A DNA stretch of 64,000 nt from Gari tellinella (GCA_922989275.2 OV277866.1:35171246-35235245), one strand, 5' to 3'. Numbered from the stretch's first letter, positions 23,201 through 38,200 are shown. Notes: a model not told the origin generated them from the letters alone. Translations and numbers: made by a program.

Positions 23201-26200
23201 TACTGTAACTGTGAATGGAAAAGACTTACAAGGCAAACAAAAAACAGTGCAACATGAATATCTTTTGCCAAAGCACATTCTAAAAATACAGGTCGCGGTT
23301 GTTTTCTTAACCCATTTACACACATAGCAACGCGATGGCAACGACCTATGGGTCTGTATCACTCCGCTAGTGTCATATGACCGTCGACCAATGGGAGCTT
23401 AGTGTTAAGTGCCCGATGTAGTCTATTTGAAGAAGTCCACGAATAGCACGGGGGAAATCCGAACTGGCTAGATCCAGTTTCGAGTTGTAGGTTCATCGGC
23501 AGATGTACTGCATATTTTTAATAGGATCACATAACGACTTTACAGGGTGAATGTAAATATTAAAATTTAGACTGAACTATTAGTTAATGAATGATTTTGC
23601 AAAGATTTAAATGTAAATAAATTAACATTTTACACGGGAACACAACGACTACTTCATGATGCATTGTGCAAAATGATTCACAAGGATTTGAATATATATA
23701 ATGTATATAATACTAATTGGCAAATGGGCAAATCAGTCAAATCTCAGGAATAGAAAATGACGATTAGATTTGTATAGGTTAGACTATGGTTGAGCGCGAA
23801 AAAACGATCTAGTTCGAGGGGGCGTAGACCGCGCAAGAACTATGTCGTTTATTCTCGCGCAACCATGGTCTAACCTAATTAGCCCTGGCTTGGGCTCGAG
23901 GAAAATAAGAAGACCCTTCGTTTCTGATTTTTGTTTTAGACGAAAAGTCATTTTATTTATATTATTTTACTAAAATTGAAAGGTTATTTCAATTTGAAGT
24001 TTGAGACATTAAGCATGCTTTAACACCAATATAAATAACGCTTATTGAAGCTCTATCTGTAAGCACAATTCATTAGTAATTATTTTAAAGACTATGTCTC
24101 ACTGTACATAATAAAACGTCATCAAGCGCGTGTGCAATTCACATCTGACCTCAGTTGTTTTTTAAAGACAATCTAGACATGCATATCCCGGTTTTTACAT
24201 CTACAGCTGAAACAATGCATATATCTAGGTCCAGAGGGACGGGATAGATTTAGATCTATTATTGTTACAGTGAAATGTCCTTATTGCTTCAGTTTTAATC
24301 CTTGATCTGGTGTTTATTCCGATCATTTACCGTTAAGCCTACAGTGCAGGCAAAAGGTTTTCGCGGTGTCTCGCTCGGAGGATTGCTAAGATTGTGACGT
24401 CAAATTTCCTTGAGATGACGAAAGCGTGAATAAATGAACAGTGTGTTAGTTAGTTCATGGTTTTGTTGAAATAAACGATATAGTCAAAGGTTTTTGAAGC
24501 ATCTGCTTGGCCGATAGCTCCAAGCCATGTGCTAATACTGTATACCAACAAGGAATAACCTTGGTATGAAAGTTGCTCATATTTATTTGTCGCAGAGATT
24601 AGGCCTTGCTCAGGCCGGGTAGCTCTATGAGATAGTTTAATTATATTAACAGACTAACCTAGAGTTTGCTACAATGTGTGTTCTCTTTGTAGTGTGCATT
24701 AAGTACAAAAAGGTAAATACATTCACTGGGTATATATATAGAGAGATAAAACGTTTATGATTTATAATGACAAACCTGTGATTGATATGTTTTGTTTTAC
24801 CTAAACCGGTTTCACAATCACACTCATCAGGGGCAAAACTTATAACACTTGTACATAGCAACAACAACGTAATGACGTAATGACGTAACGTCAATGTGTA
24901 TAGAACATTGAACGCCACTCTAGGTCCGCACATCTTTAGATAGATATATATGGTTTTTATAACACCTCTTTCGTCAGCACTATGTCTTGTTGATCTAATT
25001 TGGCTAGTCACGTGGCTAGTCACGTGCCGTATGTAAGTCTCACATGACGGGTGTGTCCATGGGGAAAAGAAAGGGGATATTGGCCCTCATCTATGGTCAG
25101 TGATGGTATCAGCTCTTTTATCTCGATCGCTTCCTTAACATCTCTTTTTATCAACCCACTTTCAGATGTGAAATTGTGACGTTCTCAGACTTTATGTAAT
25201 GTCTAATGTACGGATGAACTGTTTCTTGTGACATTTTCTTTAATTTTGATTCCAAGTGTTCAGGCTGTTTGTTCTTTATAGACCTCTGTGCAATTGTTAC
25301 AGTAAATATTGCTTATGACCCAACGTTTTCTGAGTTTGTCAGTATGGTCTTTGACTTTTGTCACTTGGCGTCTGATAGAGTTAAACGGTGCGTGGTGCAT
25401 ACAGTTATTATACCTCACTTGATGTATGTACTATATAGCCTAATGTGACGTCAGAAGGTGAAATTCCGTATTGTAACATTGGTAACATCACCTTTCGACC
25501 CGCTTGATATTACGATCGCGGTTTTAGTGATTCTGTACCATATCGATTACTTGCTGAGTAACCATAGCTTCTGATAAAAGGAGGCACTCGAGGACAGGCG
25601 CCGCTATCTGTTTATTCTACCCTAAAACAAATTAAATCAATGTATTCGATATAAATGAATGAATGAGACCTCACTTTGACCATATCTTACAAAAGAGTAT
25701 CAACATTTCAATATATATACAAGCATGGATTCCTGTTTCGTATTCTCAAGGGTTCTCGTATTCTCGAGGCTTATGGAGACGCTTCTGACATCCGGAAATA
25801 TATCATCTGTTTTCCTCTGATTAATTTATATTGGAAAATATGGTATGGACCCATAAAACATCAAATGGATTTGAATTATCTTATTTTTTTAAAATTACAC
25901 GTGTAAAACCTGTTGCATATTGTCATTTACTATATACTACTGCATAGTTAATAAACAAGCAAAACAAGAAGCAACAGGCGCAGACAGTTTCTGTATGATA
26001 GATTTGACCTAGATATAATTTTGTTATTATTGTTTTTATGGATGGTATACCGTATTCGGAGTTTCAACTGGTTTTGAAGCAACAAAGAACAATTATGTTA
26101 TAAGTCTTCGCCCTACGAGAATTGGAGCCAACAGTGTATTGAGACAACAATATTCGCGACCGTTGTTCTGTATTAAAAACAGTGGTAACTAGCTCTATAC

Positions 26201-29200
26201 GTATATTTGTTCGGTATAATTCAATAAATATCACATCTCACATCACTTGCCTCGGGTGAACATTCCGTTCTCTAATCCTGCAAGATATAATATTAATATA
26301 ATGCAACGAGCGTAAAATATGCTTGTCAGGCTTTTAGAAGCACCACGTATATATCCGGTATGTCCACATTCACCTTCATTTCCGTTGACACTCTTTTTTG
26401 GTTGGGCTGATCAGGCCTTTTTGGTAGGCTTATTAATAAATCCATACCAGGTAGTTGTTAGCACGTAATGATGATTTGACACGCTCAACTTCCTTTTCCT
26501 GATCTTTCTCTGTAGCGAAAAAGGTCAGTGGAATAATGTCCTCACTACTGACGTTTTATGTTCCATATAATGATTTTAGTTTAAGTCCTCCGGTGTGTAC
26601 ACCACTTCTTCTGTAACTTCACCACGTGACCCGCCAAACTAACGAAACATATGTTGATGAAGTACGTGTGATTTACCGGCGGTATTGGCCCAATGGTTAT
26701 ACCATTGGACTACGGTACCAGGGGTCGTGAGTTCGACCCCCGCCGGACCAGCGGTCTGACTATGGGATATTTTTCCTTGAGCAATACATGTACCGCGAAT
26801 TGCTCCTCTCCACCCAGGCGTTAAAATGGGTACCTGTGAAGGGTCTGAGTCGGTACTGCAAGTGCATTTGACTGCGCCATATGTTAGCAGTGCTCAATAT
26901 AGTGTAGGCACGATGGCTCAATGATCAGGGGAGTAAATGTACAGTCGGCTGAGCGGTCATTCGGACTGAAAGTGGACTTTAACTTGGTATAGTTTTACTT
27001 TTACCTCTGAAAATTACACATTTTAAAAATATATAACTCAGGGCCATGGAAAAGTATCAATATATCCAATCCTGAGTATGTTAACAACATATTTAGTAGT
27101 TGTTATTGCTTTAAAGTGTTTACAATACGGTTAAATTGATTTTAACGACATTGTTGTTTAAATGTGAATTTTATGTCTATAGATATTTTGCCAGACTTAC
27201 CATTAACAGGGTTCAATACTTCAATAACATTCGCATTTAAATGGAAGTAATGTCAACTATATAAGAAATAGTACAGCCCGCTGAAGCCTTCTTGCATTAT
27301 AGTGCCGACCAGTCAGCCCCAAAATAGTTTACGGCCCGAATAGTAGAGGGCATTTACAGATTTTGGGGAACTAATTTGAACAGAAATGATTTTTGTGTTT
27401 TCATATGCTATGACATGAACCGAATAACAGAAAAAAAGTCCCAAGAAATCACACGATGCGAAATATGATTTTTGGGGTAAAATGACTAAAACAATAAACG
27501 AAAATGCGAATTTTTGGAATTTCGCCACTATGACCATGGTTTTGAACAAAAAAGCTCCAACTTTTCAGATTAGGCACATATTCCATTACACTCCAGGCTA
27601 GTACCACACCAGTTTAAGAAAAATTAAGATAACTGGATTTTTTGGGGTAAAATTGTAAAAAATAAGTTAAAAAACACACATTTTTGGAATTTCGATACTG
27701 TGTCCTTAACTATGAAAAAAAATGTTCAAGTTTGAAATAATAGTTGCACTCACCTTCTAAATCGAGTAAGTTATTAGGTAAAGATAAATATTTGTTTTAA
27801 AAGAATGTGTTTTTATGGTAAAAATGTGTTTAAAAAAACAACAAAAATAACCATGAATTTTTGAAATTTATATATTATGACTTTAATATGAATATAAATG
27901 CTCCAACTCAATACGTTACACAAAATGTTCTATTAAATAAAGATAAAAAAGATCATTACCAGATAAAAAATGAAATATTATTTAAAAACAAATATATTTT
28001 TGGGTAAATCCTCAGGATTTTAGGATTTTTTTTCCCAGTGGCTTTGAATATGAATCATTTAGCTCTAAATCTTCATGCAAGATACATATTCCATTTAAAT
28101 GTTATAAATTACTTGTAAGAATACCTGCATGCTTGAATAAAAGTTTATTTTGTCAGTGAAAATGAATTTAGTTAAATGAACACACGTTAAGATCTTGTAG
28201 TAGAGGGCATTTAAAATGTTGGGGAAAAACATGCACAGAAATTATTTTGTGTTTTCATATGCTCCAATATGTACCGAATAACAGAAAAAAAATCAAGGAA
28301 AATCAAACAATGCGAAATCCGATTTTTTGGGGTAAAATTATTGAATTGATAAACAAAAATGATAATATTTGGAAATTCCAGACTGTGATCCTGGGTGTTA
28401 ACATAAAGGCTCCAAATCTACAAATTAGACTGAAAGTTACATGCACTGTCAAATAGTACTAATTGGGATACATAAAACTTTCAAAAAATTGTTCTTTTTG
28501 GGTGAAAATCATGAAAATATTAAACAAAAACCAAATTTTTGGAGATTGTAGTAGAGATTACCTGATGTCAAACACGAAAATATGCACAGAAATTGTTTAT
28601 ATGGTAGAGCATGTACCAAATAATAGAAGCAAAATCTAGGAAAATCAATCTATACGAAATATGTTTGTTTGAGGCAAAATTGTTGAAATAGTAAATGAAA
28701 TGAATTTTAGGGATTTCAGTACTGTGTCGTTGGTTATCAATATAAAAGCTCCAAATTTACAGGCTAGATACTTATACATCTCTATTGTGAAAAGTATTAT
28801 TAAGGATAAATAAAATTTTAAATTATGAATTGTGGGATAAAAATGTTGATATAATAAATGAAAACGCAAATTTTTGGAATTTCCGTACTGTGAACGTGGA
28901 TATCAATATAAATGCACCAAATAAGCAGGTTAGACAAAAAATCATTTTAACTGTGTAATGGTACTAGTAAGGATAAATAAAACTTTCAAAAAACTGATTT
29001 TTGGGTTTAAATTGTCAAAATATTAAACCAAAATCACCAATTTTGGGGATTTTTGTAGACAATCCCTGCCATCAAAATCAAAATTGATTTATGCGTTATC
29101 ATATGCTTTAATATGTTCAAATTAATAGAAAAATAATCTAGGAAAATCAAACAATGCCAAATATGTTTTTTGGGTAAAATCGTTGAAAAATAAAATGTAA

Positions 29201-32200
29201 ATGGGCTTTATTTAGGAGTATACTACTGTGGTGGTGGCTATTAAAACAAAAGCTCCAAATCTACAGGTTAAACGAATACTCAATTGCACTGTGGAATGGT
29301 ACTTATAAAGATGAATAAAACTGTCAAAAACTGATTTATGCAGTTAAGTTGTTATAATAATTAAACAAAAAACACCAATTTTCGAGATTTTAGCAGAGAT
29401 CTCCTGGTCTGAAAACTCCATATAAAGCCTTAAGCAAATAAAGGGAAAAGCGTTGAGAGTTGATTTATGTGTTTGAGTATGTTTCCACATGAATTAAATA
29501 ACAGCAAAATAAAGGGAAATCCAACAAAGCCAAATGCATATATGACATTTCGGAGTAAACTGGTTATAAAATTAGTTTCAATGCGATTTTTTGAAATTTC
29601 CACAACATGGCTTTAGATATAAATGTAAAAGCTTCAAATTTACAGGTAAGACACAATATACTTTGTACTGTAGGCTATAATCACTCTGATTTGGGTCCTC
29701 ACTATTTGCCAATGATATATATTCTCGTTCCGCATACAATTAGGGTTAAGTAACAACCTATATTCGTTTCACACACAATAAGGGTTAAAAGACAGCATTT
29801 TGATATTTAAACCAATGCACTAGCTTAGAAGCAGCATTTAAAATGCCACTTGTCAAATCAGAGTGTGCACTGATAGTAGGCAATAAGCACCACAAAAAGA
29901 ATATTGACTGTTATTGACCTGGTGATATATATACTATAAGTTATTTCATATACTTGTATATATAGTAACCACTGTTAGATCAATTAATTACATTAATTAC
30001 GATGTATGCCCAATGTGCGTATACTATGATTTGCTGATATTTCACACAGTTGTCAGATTCCATTATGACAGCTCAAAGTACAGGATAGCTCATGTCTATT
30101 TGTTTCCAACCAACACCAGAACCAACCAGTATCGTGCAGAAAATCCAACAATACAGAAAATTGTTCGTTTATGTTTTGATTTCTTTTATTGGTGGAGGGG
30201 GTGTATTTTTCCAAATCACTATAATATATTTTTGAGCTTGCTATGTGTAATTTTGGATAAACTAGTTGCAGATCTCATTTGAAAGGACTGTGTCAAGCCT
30301 ACGTTATGTTTCCAATAACTAATTCACATATTGTTCGTACCTATAACCGAACCTTTTCCCTTAAAACTTGACACGAGGACATCTGAAATGCTGATCTCCC
30401 TTATAAATGGACTCGGCCACCCTGTGACATATCAGACCTAGTTGTTTGACCTTAGTAATGAATTTCAAAACAAATTCAAAATAGTAGTTATCCTTACTTA
30501 TAAAAGTCTCCATTCATATATTTGTCTTAACTATATTTTTAAGTTTTATATTCATGTTATATTGCTGTAACAATGTACTCAATGTACTTTCAAATGGATT
30601 TGGAGCTTTTCTAATCATATTAATTGTCATAATATATACATTAAAAATGTGCCCTATTTAAGTTTACCATTTTTACTTAAAACTTTTAATCAATTAAACT
30701 CTTTGATTTATCTTCACTTGAACTAAGCTACATTAAAATGGTGTATGTGTGTAAGTTATAGACCTTGAACGTATAGTTTGATGTCTAAGGTCACAGTATA
30801 GTGAAGTGAAAAGATATGGGTTTTCATTTAACTATTTACATTTTTTACCCCCCCCCCCCCCAATCAGATTTTTTAAACATTAGTTCATCCTAATAAGTAC
30901 AAGGCTACAGTACACAGTAATATGTACCTTACCTGTAAATGTGTAGCTTCTATATTCTCGTCTAAGTCCATAGTGTGGAATTTCCAAAAACTCGCATTTA
31001 CATTAATTGTTTTAATCAGTTTACCCAAAAATTTATATTTGGCTTTGTTGGATTTTCCTAGATTATTTTACAAACAAGAACTGATGATTTTGACAATTTT
31101 ACCCCGAAAAACAGTTTTTTGACACCTTCATTTATCCTAACAAGGACCATTCTGAAGTAGACATGAATTTTTGTCTAGCCTGGATATTTGGAGTTTTTAT
31201 ATTGATATCCATGGTCACAGAAGGGAAATTCCAAAAAATAGCTTTTTCAGTTATTATTTCAACCATTTTATCCAAAATCATATTTCGTATTCTTTGATTT
31301 CCTACATTATTTGTCTGTTATTTGGTACACATTGAAACATAATTACTGATAAATCAATTCTGTGCATATTTTCCTTTATTTTGATTTCAATGTCAAACTC
31401 TGTCAACAATCCAAAAAATATGAATTTTTTGTTTAATAATTTTACCATTTTACCCCAATAATCTTTTGTTTTAAGTTGTGTTCATCCTACCTAGAGCCAT
31501 TCCATGGTAGACATGAATATGTGAGCATACTGTAGATTTGGACCTTTTATATTGATATCCTCGATCACAGAAGGGAAATCCCAAAAATTAGCGATTTAAG
31601 TTATTATTTCAACAATTTTACCCAAAATCATATTTTGCATAGTTTGATTTTCCTAGACTTTTTGTCTGTTATTTGGTACATATTTAAGCAAATAATAACA
31701 TATAAATCAACTCTGTGCACCATTTCCTTTATTTCCTTTTTGATGTCAGGGTCTGTTTGAAATCCTCAACATTTGTGATTTTGGTTTAATATTTTGACAA
31801 TTTCACCCCAAAAATCAGTTTTTTGAAAATTTTATTTATCTTAACAAGAACCATTCCAAAGCTGACATGAACATTTGTCTAGCCTGTAGATTTCGAGCTT
31901 TTATATCGATATTCTCGATCACAGCAGGGAAATCCCCAAAATTAGCGATTTAAGTTATTATTTCAACCACTTTACCCAAAAAACATAGTTTGCATTGTTT
32001 GATTTTCCTAGACTTTTTGTCTATCATTTGGAACATATTTAAGCAAATAATAACATATAAATCAACTCTGTGCACCATTTCCTTTATTTCCTTTTTGCTG
32101 TCAGGGTCTGTTTGAAATTCTCAAAATTTGGGATTTTGGTTTAATATTTTGACAATTTCACCCCAAAAATCAGTTTTTGAAAATTTTATTTATCTTTACA

Positions 32201-35200
32201 AGAACCATTCCAAAGCTGACATGAACATTTGTCTAGCCTGTAGATTTCGAGCTTTTATATCGATATTCTCGATCACAGCAGGGAAATCCCAAAAACTAGC
32301 GATTTCAGTTATTATTTCAACCATTTTACCCAAAAAACATAGTTTGCATTGTTTGATTTTCCTAGACTTTTTGTCTGTTATTTGGAACATATTTAAGCAA
32401 ATTATAACATATAAATCAACTCTGTGCACCATTTCCCTTATTTGATTTAAGATGTCACGGTCTGTTTGAATTCTTCAAAATTTGTGATTTTGGTTTAATA
32501 TTTTGACAATTTCACCCCAAAAATTAGTTTTTTGAAAATTTTACATATCTTTACAAGTACCATTCCATAGTTTACATGAATATTTGTCTAGCCTGTAAAT
32601 TTCGAGCTTTTATATTGATTTCTACGATCGCAGTTTGGAAATCCCACAAAATCGTGCTTTTACATATTATTTCAGCCATTTTACCCCAAAAATCATATTT
32701 CGCATCTTGTGATTTCTTGGGACTTTTTTCTGTTATTCGGTTCATGTCGTAGCATAAGAGGGCACAAAAATCATTTCTGTACAAATTAGTTCCTTTATTT
32801 GTGTTTTTGACGCTAAATGCCCTCTATAGAAGCCGAAGGCTGAGGGCCGTAAACTATTTTGGGGCTGACTGGGAGGTCACTATAATGCAAGGAGGCCCGA
32901 AGTGGACTGTTCTATTTCTTATAGTATACCGCACTTCTAATTAGGATCAAAACAGTTCTGTGCATTGTCAAGTAATGTACAAGTATATAAGTGCATTGAT
33001 TACCTCCCTTTAATAAAAGTTTGCGTTGGTAGTAATTAGTAAGTTTCCTTGTGTATACTTGAACCTACACTTTCCATATTATGAATTTTATAATGTAAAA
33101 TTGATTTTTAAAATCATTGTATGATCTTTGACTAAATTGCAAACAATCAAAGCTAATATTTTGTAAAAAACTAAAATTATTTAAACGTTTATAAGACTAA
33201 AACAGATCAACTCAGTCACAACTAATCTCTGTGAATCTTATATTTATTTTATTTACAAGTAGATCTATTCGGACATGGCTAATATTTGCTAAAAGTGACG
33301 GTAACACTAGTCTTACTTAAGCAGTTATTTCAAATTTTATTACGCAATCATCACGACGTCATCATATGACGTCAATCGTGCTCAGCGGGCACTATCGTAA
33401 AATATTGACCGCTAGCTCGTACAAAGATAAAGAAGGAGCGTACGTAGGTAAGGTATACTATAGGAGCATTCATCATCCTCTTAATAAACTAAATCAGAGC
33501 TTTTTAGTTCACCAAGCTTAAAATAACGACTGCAAGTGGATTCGTCGGATTTTCCAATATATAGTCACATACAAGTAGTGACAATTTGAAGAAATATTAT
33601 TGTCTGATAGTACTGGTCCGATGTGAAAATAATTTAACACAAATATTTGACAGGCGACCCTCAACAATATTTCTTCAAATAGATTTTCCAAGTTTAGAAA
33701 ACATGCCCGCTAGTTGTTGGTGAACGTTTTCCGTATGTTGCTGTATAGCATCTACGGATACGAATTGAAAATAACTTCACCCTGTTGATCAATGTATGCC
33801 CCTTTACAAAAGTCCTTGAAATATTTTCCTAGCTTAACCTTTGCACTCGCATCACGCCAATATGCGTGATACATATATTGGCTTTGAAGTCGGACTACGC
33901 GTGTGCGTATATTTACCTGTATCAATATCTAGTCTATGCGTGATGTTAACATGCAAAACAGTGATTTACAGCCTCTTTCTTTAATATCCATTTAAATTAT
34001 ACCTGATAATATTCCATTCTGAAAAAGGATTTCCGAAAGTTTGCTTTATAAGCATGTAATTAACGTTTAAAAACTGCATGTACCAATTTGTGCGTAGACA
34101 ATTGTTGTAAATTGGTCAACGGCGATCGGGAACGAATTTGGAGAAATGAGCTACCCAAAAGCAATTAAACATAAAGAATATTATTAGAACTCGAACAATA
34201 ATGCATTTCTTACCCCGAAAATAGCTATTCCGGTGATGATTTACTGTTAAAAGGGTTAAAAAGTCGTTCCCCTTCCAACACTCTATTACGATAGAATGGG
34301 TGGGGGGAATTATAAACTCCGGCGTATTATAATCGTACATTTCTGTGAAATTACTCGTGTAATGAACATTTTATATGAATGTAGATCGACAGTGAACTTC
34401 TTGAATTGATTTTCCAACGATACATTATGAAAAATCCCATTAGAAATCAAAGAGATATGCCGAAATTGCGAAGCAGAATTTCTACGCACATTTCCATAGG
34501 CCCTATATGCCGTTGCGAACACTCGGGTTTTGGCATGTGTATTACGTGTGTTACACGTAAAAACGATGGTTCTTAAGTATTATTTCTTTTTCTTCTTTGT
34601 ACGACTGAATTTGTAATGGGAGATATTGACAAATAAAACGGCGTTAAACATAACGCTGTCATATTTTGAATTTGACTCGAAACAAAATGGCGGTGCGACA
34701 AAATCGAGGACACTATAGTGGACATTTCGTGAAAGATTTTCGTGTGAGAGAGACAACAAAGACAACAAACAACCAACACACGCCGGGGTGGCATTCTTTC
34801 TTTATAAGACGCGATTCTGAATATGAATTATACAGTTAAAAGACTGAGAAAACGATCCTAAATTGGACACTTGTCTATCAGATACAACGGATTTGAAGGA
34901 AAATTTGAACTTTTGCGTCGAACCTGTTACTAAATAAAATCTCTGAAAACACCAGACCGACGGATATTTCAGGTGATTGATTGGATCTTTGATAGAATTT
35001 GATCATTTGAGCATGAATAGTCAATACGTTATGTAATTTTTTGTCATAATAGCAATGCAACCCATCTCTGTCTGCTACCACAGTATGGGTTACCCCCGCG
35101 ATACGCCCTTTCGACTGTTATCCACAAACTTATCCTAAGGGGCAAAGAGTTACATATATGGCCGCAAGTGAGTGTGAAAACTTTACCGATGAAGGCTGAT

Positions 35201-38200
35201 AGTGCAAACTTATGAAAATACTGGTCTGAATTGGAAAATTAAACAAATTATCCATAGATGACCCTCTATTGGAATTCTTAAACAATCTTCCTAGCTTAAA
35301 GATTATGACCGCTTGTAGGTTTGGGAAGTTTGTCTCATACTACTTTATAGTAAAACTTAAAAATTCTTCTTGTCAGAAAGTACTGGTATGATTAAAAATG
35401 CAAATGATTCACTGGGTACAAAAATTCAATTCATTGCTTAAACAAGTGTTGCCACAGTGTCAAACGTTTCCAAAAGAATTCACCGACATTGATACCTGGG
35501 TCATGAGTATGACAAGACAATCTCCATTTTTAAATTGATATCGAGGTCGTGTCTTTTTAAGCTACAAATAAGGAGTATGCACATGTGTCATATATCTGGA
35601 AGCCTATTTCCGGCAAATAAAAATACGATTACGCTCCGTCTAATTGTGAAGTATATCTGTACTAAAATGTCTTATACAGTGCATCAATGCATGATGAAGT
35701 TAGAGCTCAGACAAGACAAGACATTCCATTTGTATGTATGATTCCTGGCTGTGACATTGACCTTTGAGCTACAGACATGGGTCTTATGGAGAACGTACTA
35801 TATTTGCTAAATGAACGTTCAAGTATATCCAATTAACTCAATGACAATGATAAACTGTTTATAAATGTATTTGCAATTAAATGTGTTAAGACTAATTATA
35901 TCAATGCATAATGCAATTAGAGCCCTAACAAGACATACTAGTCCCCTTTTTGACTTTCGACCCCAATATTTGACATTGACTTTACAGTTACATACCTTGG
36001 TTTTAACCACGATATATTGTATTATCAAGGATATATATTCGCCAAATGTTTATAAAATTAATTGATATATGATAGGATTACAGCCTAAACAAGACACAAT
36101 GTTCCCATTTTTGACACAAACGTGTGACCTTCATTTTGGAGCTCAAACAATCATTAATGGAAGATGGAATAATTGCCTAAACAAGACACATTGTTCCCAT
36201 TTTTGACATTTGGCCCAAACGTGTGATCTTCACCTTAGAGCCTTACTATACTTACTTACTGTCAGTGGGTGAGCATGCTTTCATTATATGGCTACAGAAA
36301 GAGATGAAAACAAAGTTTTTTCTCTCCGATAACATTTTTCCATTGTTAATTTTACCATGATTATTGATCGTAGCCATGAGATACTATTTCAGAGAAGTAA
36401 GGACCAACATGACCCTCTTTTTCTTGTTTAAGGTTGAAAAAACTACCCGGAAAATGAAATTTACTATGGACTTGTACAAACTGGATTCACCAAAGGCTAC
36501 GAAAACCAAGAAGAAGATCAGTGAAGCGATAGAAAAAGCAGACAAGACTTGTGTAGATATACAGGTTAGAGAGGAAAAAGGCAAGATCTCGCTAGCTTAC
36601 AAAAAGGTAAATGAACCTACACATTAAATGCTAAATGTATCAATATCACATACATGCCTTATAATGAAAAGGTATTCATTTAAGATTTTTTAGATTGTTT
36701 ACGAGTAAATATGTAAAACTTTCAAAGTTATCTTTTGTTAACGTATTGAATAAGATCTTAACGCAATATTTTCAAACTATAGCAATTCCAATATGTACTG
36801 TTTTCTTAAAACAGTTTATGTTTCACAACACGAATTACGGTAAGCGATTATGTTTACCACCACACTTATACAGGCACGTATTACCTCCGAGACCAATGTT
36901 CCTTGCAGCGGTGCTTTGGCTTATTTGCAATAACGGATTTTTATATATATGACGGAGGTCATTTCCTCTGCTAAGAGGTAAAGGGAGACAGGACATAGCG
37001 GCGGTGTTGGTCCCACGGGCTGGCTCGCGGCGGAGGAGAATAGGCAGAATTATATTCCAAAAAGTATTCTTTATTATCATATCATGTGTCTTCGGCGCTA
37101 GTTAACCTATGCATTTTCGCAAATCCGTCAAACATAACTACCTCATTCACTCATTAAACATGTATTAACTCCAAATGCTAAGGTAATTGATTATTTTTGC
37201 ATTGTCATGGAAGATATATTAAACATGATACGAAATATCGAAATATTCTAATCATGTCTTTATCACATTATGATTAGTTCTATAGCATAAATGTTAAACA
37301 TTAGAATCTATTATTTTGATAACGGTTTAAGTTGAGATGAAAAATAATCAATTAGGTCACCTGAAAAAAGAAATTCAGTTTTTCGAACAAAATGTGTAAT
37401 GTTACAATTAAGAACAAATATGTTACAGTTGCATATTCCCAACAGTCTTTATCGACACTGATATTAATTTTAAAGTTGAATGTAAATTATAAATATGTTT
37501 ATACATGTAAACACAATCCATAAATGGTACTGGCTACTCCATCATTACAATATGTGCTCAGAAACAAACTGAATGTTTTTGGTGTTTAAGCAAAAAATAC
37601 AACAGAAAATTATCAGTAAATTTCATGAATCACTCTCGCGATTAATGGTGAATTTGGAAATCAATTTGTGTCTTTTAATTTGCTTTAAACGCCGAAATAT
37701 TTCAGTTCATTTCTTATATTTACATTATATTTGCTGTAATTGCTAATTTTAAATAAACATTTTATTAGTATGCATGTATGTTTAATCCATATTAGAGTTT
37801 GTAAACATGAATAATGTAGTACTGAAGCGGCGCAACAAAATGATTCGCGGAGAAAAGATACATAAGCCCCACCTCCTCTGCGAACGATATCCACAATGCC
37901 CGTCCCAGAGAAAGTGCGTCTATATGAATTAAACGCTCTTTACTTTCAAATGAATTGAATGGGGCGAAAATAAATAATTAAACCACCTTATGTATTGGTT
38001 TATATAATAAAAATCTAAAGTCAGATAGACATACTAGTAGTAACCTGATAACTGTACGTGGCCGCACGTCATTCAAGGATTCACCCGTACATCAAACTCT
38101 GAATCTCTAGCAAATTAAGTAAAGTAAATGTACTTTGGACAAACTACTTCGATGACATAGATACCAAATCATGACCATAAGGATCTGAAATTGGTAAGTG

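Larger units (their letters stand above)
27260..32923. mobile_element. Giant foldback element, 5.66 kb
   Basis: Outer ends: tataagaaatagtacag (27260) and its inverse ctgttctatttcttata (to 32923), continuing inward with matching ttgcattatagtg, cagtcagccccaaaatagtt, tacggccc and agagggcattta. Each arm (about 27340-29690 and 30840-32820) is an array of ~170-bp units; left units carry gattttttggggtaaaat, right units the reverse (ttcaccccaaaaatcag). A non-repeated centre lies between. Flanking TA on both sides could be a target-site duplication. No transposase. All the short open frames inside are repeat by-products. Confidence 0.85.

Noticed and set aside
24646..25023. Minus-strand 125-codon open frame as a gene
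   Set aside because: No splice or start context and it abuts Penelope-like traces; taken as part of that remnant.
26675..26750. tRNA gene with encoded CCA
   Set aside because: T stem does not form and a SINE body follows.
30848..30861. C14 homopolymer as a functional site
   Set aside because: Falls at the degraded inner end of the right foldback arm where units carry 'ttaccccc'; likely slippage.
32128..32784. Facing open frames of 70-105 codons on both strands
   Set aside because: They repeat with the ~170-bp units of the foldback arm and have no domain.
27330..32820. CRISPR-like array, because of regular spacing
   Set aside because: Whole ~170-bp units are repeated with no unique spacers, in eukaryotic intron DNA.
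34480..34800. Promoter or first exon in a CpG-richer patch
   Set aside because: No start codon in good context, no splice pair and no domain on either strand.
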